The translations under genes were made by a program, and so were the position numbers. This document shows, one piece after another, positions 62,901 to 64,000 of a stretch of 64,000 nt of DNA (its first letter is position 1; every line of letters begins with the position of its first letter). Where the stretch lies: contig WNNJ02002443.1 of NCBI GenBank assembly GCA_012934845.2, positions 62,001-126,000 on the forward strand, given 5' to 3'. The notes below the pieces were generated by a model. That model made no database searches, was not told the origin of the DNA, and saw nothing but the letters and a program-made list of their open reading frames with translations. This DNA is from Pomphorhynchus laevis (lineage: Eukaryota; Acanthocephala; Palaeacanthocephala; Echinorhynchida; Pomphorhynchidae).

Positions 62901-63370
62901 TGGAAATGAATTTATCGTCTGTAAATCTAGTTTTACCTTCTTATAGATGCTACCATTTTAGAAAAATGATCTTCCCAACAAGATGATTTAATAATCTTTA
63001 TGGCGTTTAACAATTCACTCATATAAAGTAGTCGCAAATCTGTCATCATGGCAGTTTTCTTTCTAAATACATTTGAAATACGAATTCACAATTTAATGTG
63101 TATATTTTATACAAACCTTAAATACCGGTATAATCTCGGTGTTATTAGTAGAACGATTCCTATCAGCAATAGCAATGCTATACCCGGTATGCAATACCAT
63201 CCAATAACGAACCAACAAAATATTGTAACGATCAACAGTTGAAATGGAGCAATGATGAAATACGGAGCAAAAAGGAACAGTAAATCATAGCGAGTTACAT
63301 CACTACTTATTAAATTTACTGCTTTACCGGTACTCATATCGAAAAAGTCGCAGCTTGATATACCTAGCAA
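41740..63370 (-). CDS. ABCC4/MRP4-like ABC exporter, seventeen exons; both ends missing
   Basis: Plasma-membrane ABC transporter of subfamily C; ABCC4 relatives export organic anions, cyclic nucleotides and conjugates. Seventeen exons total 2712 nt (904 codons), every junction GT-AG and phase-consistent. In order: membrane domain 1 from [12 protein letters not shown], coupling region [20 protein letters not shown]1 with Walker A GSVGCGK, Q-loop SSQDPW, signature LSGGQ, Walker B CYLLDEP and H-loop LLVTHQ, a linker, membrane domain 2 ([36 protein letters not shown]), then the first strands of NBD2, ending GEK. Walker A of NBD2 should follow but no exon for it was found to the left on this strand. 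The 5' exons lie beyond the right edge. ABCC4 is the closest family I recognise; a sister ABCC lineage is possible. Confidence 0.93.
42590..42735. repeat. Piece of the same dispersed repeat
   Basis: agaaagtaatggaa and aaaatcaccttgtgc match the 41240-41280 piece with differences. Confidence 0.4.
43228..43334 (-). CDS. ABCC exon: last helix of membrane domain 2
   Basis: Encodes [20 protein letters not shown] and RQSAETVSH. The acceptor ggcaag is chosen over a later cacag because only it keeps the frame. Confidence 0.92.
43385..43615 (-). CDS. ABCC exon: membrane domain 2 intracellular loop
   Basis: Encodes [20 protein letters not shown] and [13 protein letters not shown], matching ABCC4 [20 protein letters not shown] and LTTSRWFAVRLD. 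Confidence 0.95.
43704..43854 (-). CDS. ABCC exon: membrane domain 2 helices
   Basis: Two hydrophobic spans ([27 protein letters not shown]), then [14 protein letters not shown], equivalent to ABCC4 SRDVKRLES. Confidence 0.92.
44614..44693 (-). CDS. ABCC exon: NRFSKD motif
   Basis: Twenty-six codons with [18 protein letters not shown], the conserved coupling motif of ABCC membrane domain 2 (human NRFSKDIGHLDD). Confidence 0.95.
44736..44882 (-). CDS. ABCC exon: membrane domain 2 helix
   Basis: Encodes [18 protein letters not shown] and [20 protein letters not shown], close to ABCC4 VNSSQTLHNKMFESILKAP. The 42-bp intron after it is the shortest in the gene. Confidence 0.95.
45700..45965 (+). 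repeat. Diverged relative of the hammerhead repeat, unit A
   Basis: Reverse complement of the 1541-2440 family: shares the gcgctggcat box, the cccactgctg/gcaggagg region and the hammerhead neighbourhood, at lower identity. In an ABCC intron. Confidence 0.65.
45883..45924 (+). ncRNA. Hammerhead-like core, unit A
   Basis: CUGAUGG (last core A changed), stem II GUC/GAC around a CAAACAAU loop, GAAA, then a longer stem III (cggtacc/ggtatcg) ending GUU. Likely weakened or dead. Confidence 0.55.
46018..46225 (+). repeat. Diverged relative of the hammerhead repeat, unit B
   Basis: Second unit about 300 bp after the first (core 46178 against 45883), so this was also a tandem pair. Shares gctggcattagccagtgctc and gtgggaggtacccggca with the others. 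Confidence 0.65.
46178..46216 (+). ncRNA. Hammerhead-like core, unit B, with swapped stem II
   Basis: CUUAUGA (one core change), stem II CUC/GAG instead of GUC/GAC, then GAAA. Both sides of the stem changed together and pairing is kept. Confidence 0.55.
46390..47410 (+). mobile_element. CR1/Jockey-like LINE 3' fragment
   Basis: Starts at the RT active site [11 protein letters not shown], then [18 protein letters not shown] and, after frame changes, [17 protein letters not shown] (46872-47054). The 3' end (gtaataacg, gatgttgatcc, catcatcgc) recurs at 48113-48195. Confidence 0.75.
48113..48195 (+). mobile_element. LINE 3' end, short copy
   Basis: tgttgtaataacgttttgat and the following attttaaataaattatct match the 3' end of the LINE at 46390-47410. 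An extremely 5'-truncated insertion. Confidence 0.6.
48317..48396 (-). CDS. ABCC exon: extracellular loop of membrane domain 2
   Basis: An 80-nt exon reading [20 protein letters not shown] and then YLKGYIG. Little is conserved, but phases on both sides match and YLKGYIG corresponds to ABCC4 YLGIYSG. NRT is a potential N-glycosylation site. Confidence 0.85.
48877..49064 (-). CDS. ABCC exon: start of membrane domain 2
   Basis: Encodes [20 protein letters not shown], a hydrophobic helix and LADWWLAKW, matching ABCC4 VGFQAYKNYFRAGA and DWWLSYW. Confidence 0.94.
49545..49690. repeat. Dispersed short repeat piece
   Basis: Ends agcacggcggtagttaac, as in the 41600 copy. The rest is too diverged to classify. 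Confidence 0.35.
49915..51850 (-). mobile_element. Mosaic of Penelope-like RT fragments
   Basis: At least four overlapping pieces of one RT family on the minus strand, some repeated end to end. Recognisable blocks: [64 protein letters not shown] and [12 protein letters not shown]. The longest open pieces are 50421-50816 and 51504-51797. One piece (50190-50390) belongs to a distinct subfamily. Old, broken, within an ABCC intron. Confidence 0.7.
52427..52603 (-). CDS. ABCC exon: end of NBD1 and linker
   Basis: Encodes [19 protein letters not shown], then a charged linker ending in ERNQSA. The donor gtaaac keeps phase 0 into the next exon. Confidence 0.9.
52655..52751 (-). CDS. ABCC exon: NBD1 H-loop
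   Basis: Encodes [20 protein letters not shown], including the switch histidine, then DWIIILNQ. The first base completes the last codon of the previous exon. Confidence 0.94.
52752..54226. other. ABCC intron, no element recognised
   Basis: AT-rich, no matching repeat or coding stretch seen. Confidence 0.5.
54227..54408 (-). CDS. ABCC exon: NBD1 signature and Walker B
   Basis: Encodes [20 protein letters not shown] and [13 protein letters not shown]. The residue after Walker B is Glu, where ABCC proteins usually have Asp in NBD1. Confidence 0.96.
54453..54644 (-). CDS. ABCC exon: NBD1 Q-loop
   Basis: Continues Walker A with [11 protein letters not shown], then the Q-loop [19 protein letters not shown]. 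Phase 0 on both sides; the next intron is 44 bp. Confidence 0.95.
54978..55070 (-). CDS. ABCC exon: NBD1 Walker A
   Basis: Encodes [20 protein letters not shown], ending on the Walker A lysine. The motif is split by an intron directly after GK. Confidence 0.95.
55126..55284 (-). CDS. ABCC exon: linker into NBD1
   Basis: Fifty-three codons reading [13 protein letters not shown], then [11 protein letters not shown], the first strand of NBD1. Phase 0 on both sides. The intron upstream is 5.1 kb and full of mobile elements. Confidence 0.86.
55985..56240. repeat. 97-bp tandem repeat, about 2.6 units
   Basis: gattatttaatagcaattcg and catcatgcgcatgtg recur at 97-bp spacing (about 55985, 56082, 56179). 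In the longest ABCC intron. Confidence 0.75.
56340..56414 (+). mobile_element. Penelope-like RT fragment, left half (split by a LINE)
   Basis: Reads [20 protein letters not shown] and stops where the LINE begins. Its continuation is 59175-59530. Together they are one insertion of the family seen at 49915-51850. Confidence 0.75.
56415..59174 (+). mobile_element. LINE nested in the Penelope-like copy, 11-bp target duplication
   Basis: Flanked by taaatctaaac at 56404-56414 and 59175-59185. Holds the end of ORF1 (to about 56545), the endonuclease start [15 protein letters not shown] and [13 protein letters not shown] (56578-56856), then a 706-codon frame (56918-59038) with [70 protein letters not shown] and [13 protein letters not shown]. 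At least one frameshift splits the endonuclease, and another lies near 57115. 5' truncated, 3' tail of ATT repeats. The youngest-looking LINE in the window; clade not decided. Confidence 0.92.
59175..59530 (+). mobile_element. Penelope-like RT fragment, right half
   Basis: Resumes the family at [20 protein letters not shown] and runs to [12 protein letters not shown]. The retroelement sequence on either side of the LINE is colinear with 51500-51760. Confidence 0.75.
59531..60417. other. ABCC intron, no element recognised
   Basis: AT-rich intron sequence. Nothing else supported. Confidence 0.5.
60418..60670 (-). CDS. ABCC exon: last helices of membrane domain 1
   Basis: Acceptor atttag, donor GAG|gtaaat. 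Encodes [18 protein letters not shown], two hydrophobic helices and a RRIE end that corresponds to ABCC4 SIRRI. Confidence 0.93.
60671..61939. other. ABCC intron with an unidentified mixed-composition segment
   Basis: The part 61200-61760 is less AT-rich. It has a 78-codon minus-strand frame (61525-61761, ending [15 protein letters not shown]) without recognisable domains; it could be an old mobile element. Confidence 0.35.
61940..62840. mobile_element. Penelope-like GIY-YIG 3' ends in a near-perfect palindrome
   Basis: Two almost identical copies face each other. The minus-strand copy (62107-62373, from [20 protein letters not shown]) and the plus-strand copy (62440-62637, from [15 protein letters not shown]) both end KIPIDTMD. 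The GIY-YIG nuclease start (YVGQTKRPL) lies at the centre; the 3' untranslated parts (acgtttcggtcaatcacagtg) point outward. Arms of about 415 bp, spacer about 30 bp. The 12-bp attatgtatagc occurs at both flanks (61928-61939, 62841-62852), a likely target duplication. The RT part is absent. Confidence 0.85.
62937..63062 (-). CDS. ABCC exon: coupling helix region
   Basis: Encodes [20 protein letters not shown] and [11 protein letters not shown], matching ABCC4 TDERIRTMSEV and YAWEKPF. The 54-bp intron before it and both splice sites agree in phase. Confidence 0.94.
63117..63370 (-). CDS. ABCC exon: membrane domain 1
   Basis: First exon seen in the window. Acceptor tttag, donor AAG|gtttgt. Encodes [33 protein letters not shown] and a hydrophobic span, as in ABCC4 membrane helices 3-5. 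Starts in phase 0, so more 5' exons must exist to the right. Confidence 0.95.
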
Positions 63371-63619
63371 CTAAATTATATAATACCATACATATTAAAT
63401 ATAAGTATTTAATAAAATACTTCATATTATATTAAATAAATTAGATATTTTATAGATAAGTACCTAAATTATAATAAATTATTATTTATAACAATTTTAA
63501 GTTAAATAATTATTAAAAAATAGTTTATAATTTAATTTTAAATTATTATGATGTATAATTTAAATCAAAAAAATTAATTATAAAAATAAAAAATTATTAA
63601 ATTATCATTTTATATTTGA

Positions 63620-63815
63620 AAATATCAGCGAAACAAGAATTATCTGCCAAGTAAGCAATTGTATGGTCGACGACGCGAACTTAGCGGGGTTTACGATGAT
63701 CGTAGGAATTTGCGTACAATACGTCTTTTTAGAAAAAGAATAAATTCAAAGAAAACATATCTTGACCTTGTGATTATTCCTTATTTTACTAGGCGTGATA
63801 AGTTACTAAATTAAA
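63620..63815 (+). other. Unidentified open stretch
   Basis: About 62 codons reading YLPSKQLYGRRRELSGVYDD and LFRKRINSKKTYLDL, more GC-rich than its surroundings, after an acceptor-like atcag. I do not recognise it. It may be mobile-element coding sequence or chance. Confidence 0.25.
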
Positions 63816-64000
63816 AAATGTATTAAAACACTCATTGTATTTAATTTTCAAGAACTCCGATAATCTCAATTTCATTTCTATTTATTTATGAAATCATACT
63901 AAAGAAATAAGATAATTAGTAAACTTTAAAAATATGAAAATGAAAGCGCATTAAACTATTTATATATTTCTTCAATAATTATTTCGAGAAATGTGGTTTT

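Overview
The window is AT-rich, intron-rich nuclear DNA from an animal, most likely an invertebrate. Two host genes can be read exon by exon. Several of their introns are only 42-55 bp and end in TTTTAG or TTTCAG. The repeat load is heavy and mixed: several LINE clades, Penelope-like elements, fold-back MITEs and small ribozyme-bearing repeats. I cannot name the species.

Left end (1-10750): fragments of a Penelope-like reverse transcriptase (RT), then a tandem array of about 300-bp units (1541-2440). Each unit carries a hammerhead-ribozyme core on the minus strand, like the small repeats called retrozymes. Next come about 3 kb with no recognisable gene, a minus-strand LINE with a restriction-like endonuclease (5490-6790), a LINE 3' piece (7125-7960), and AT-rich DNA with one possible MCM9 exon.

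Plus-strand gene MCM9 (10757-31240): ten exons, all with GT-AG junctions and matching phases, give about 571 residues. They cover the end of the N-terminal domain, the zinc finger, the OB fold and the AAA+ ATPase core. Its introns hold three MITE copies, a pyrimidine-rich LINE (13020-16035), an RTE LINE end (17130-17795), a second type of endonuclease LINE (20040-22300), and an RTE LINE whose endonuclease start has been amplified into about eighteen 223-bp tandem units (23870-27800). A fold-back element with hammerhead-like motifs and a short-unit minisatellite also lie in introns.

Middle (31240-41700): fold-back and 106-bp tandem repeats, then three LINE copies or fragments (33700-34070, 34205-37470, 37607-40730).

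Minus-strand gene (63370-41740): seventeen phase-consistent exons encode an ABCC4/MRP4-like ABC exporter from part of membrane domain 1 through nucleotide-binding domain 1 and membrane domain 2. Reading stops just before the Walker A of nucleotide-binding domain 2; that domain was not found. Its N terminus lies beyond the right edge. The introns hold Penelope-like RT pieces, a LINE nested in one of them with an 11-bp target duplication, diverged ribozyme repeats (45700-46225), and a near-perfect Penelope-like GIY-YIG palindrome with 12-bp flanking direct repeats.

The two genes converge and show no functional link. MCM9 is a helicase of homologous recombination; ABCC4-type proteins export organic anions and nucleotides. 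The most unusual content is the set of hammerhead-bearing repeats and the satellite made from a LINE endonuclease.
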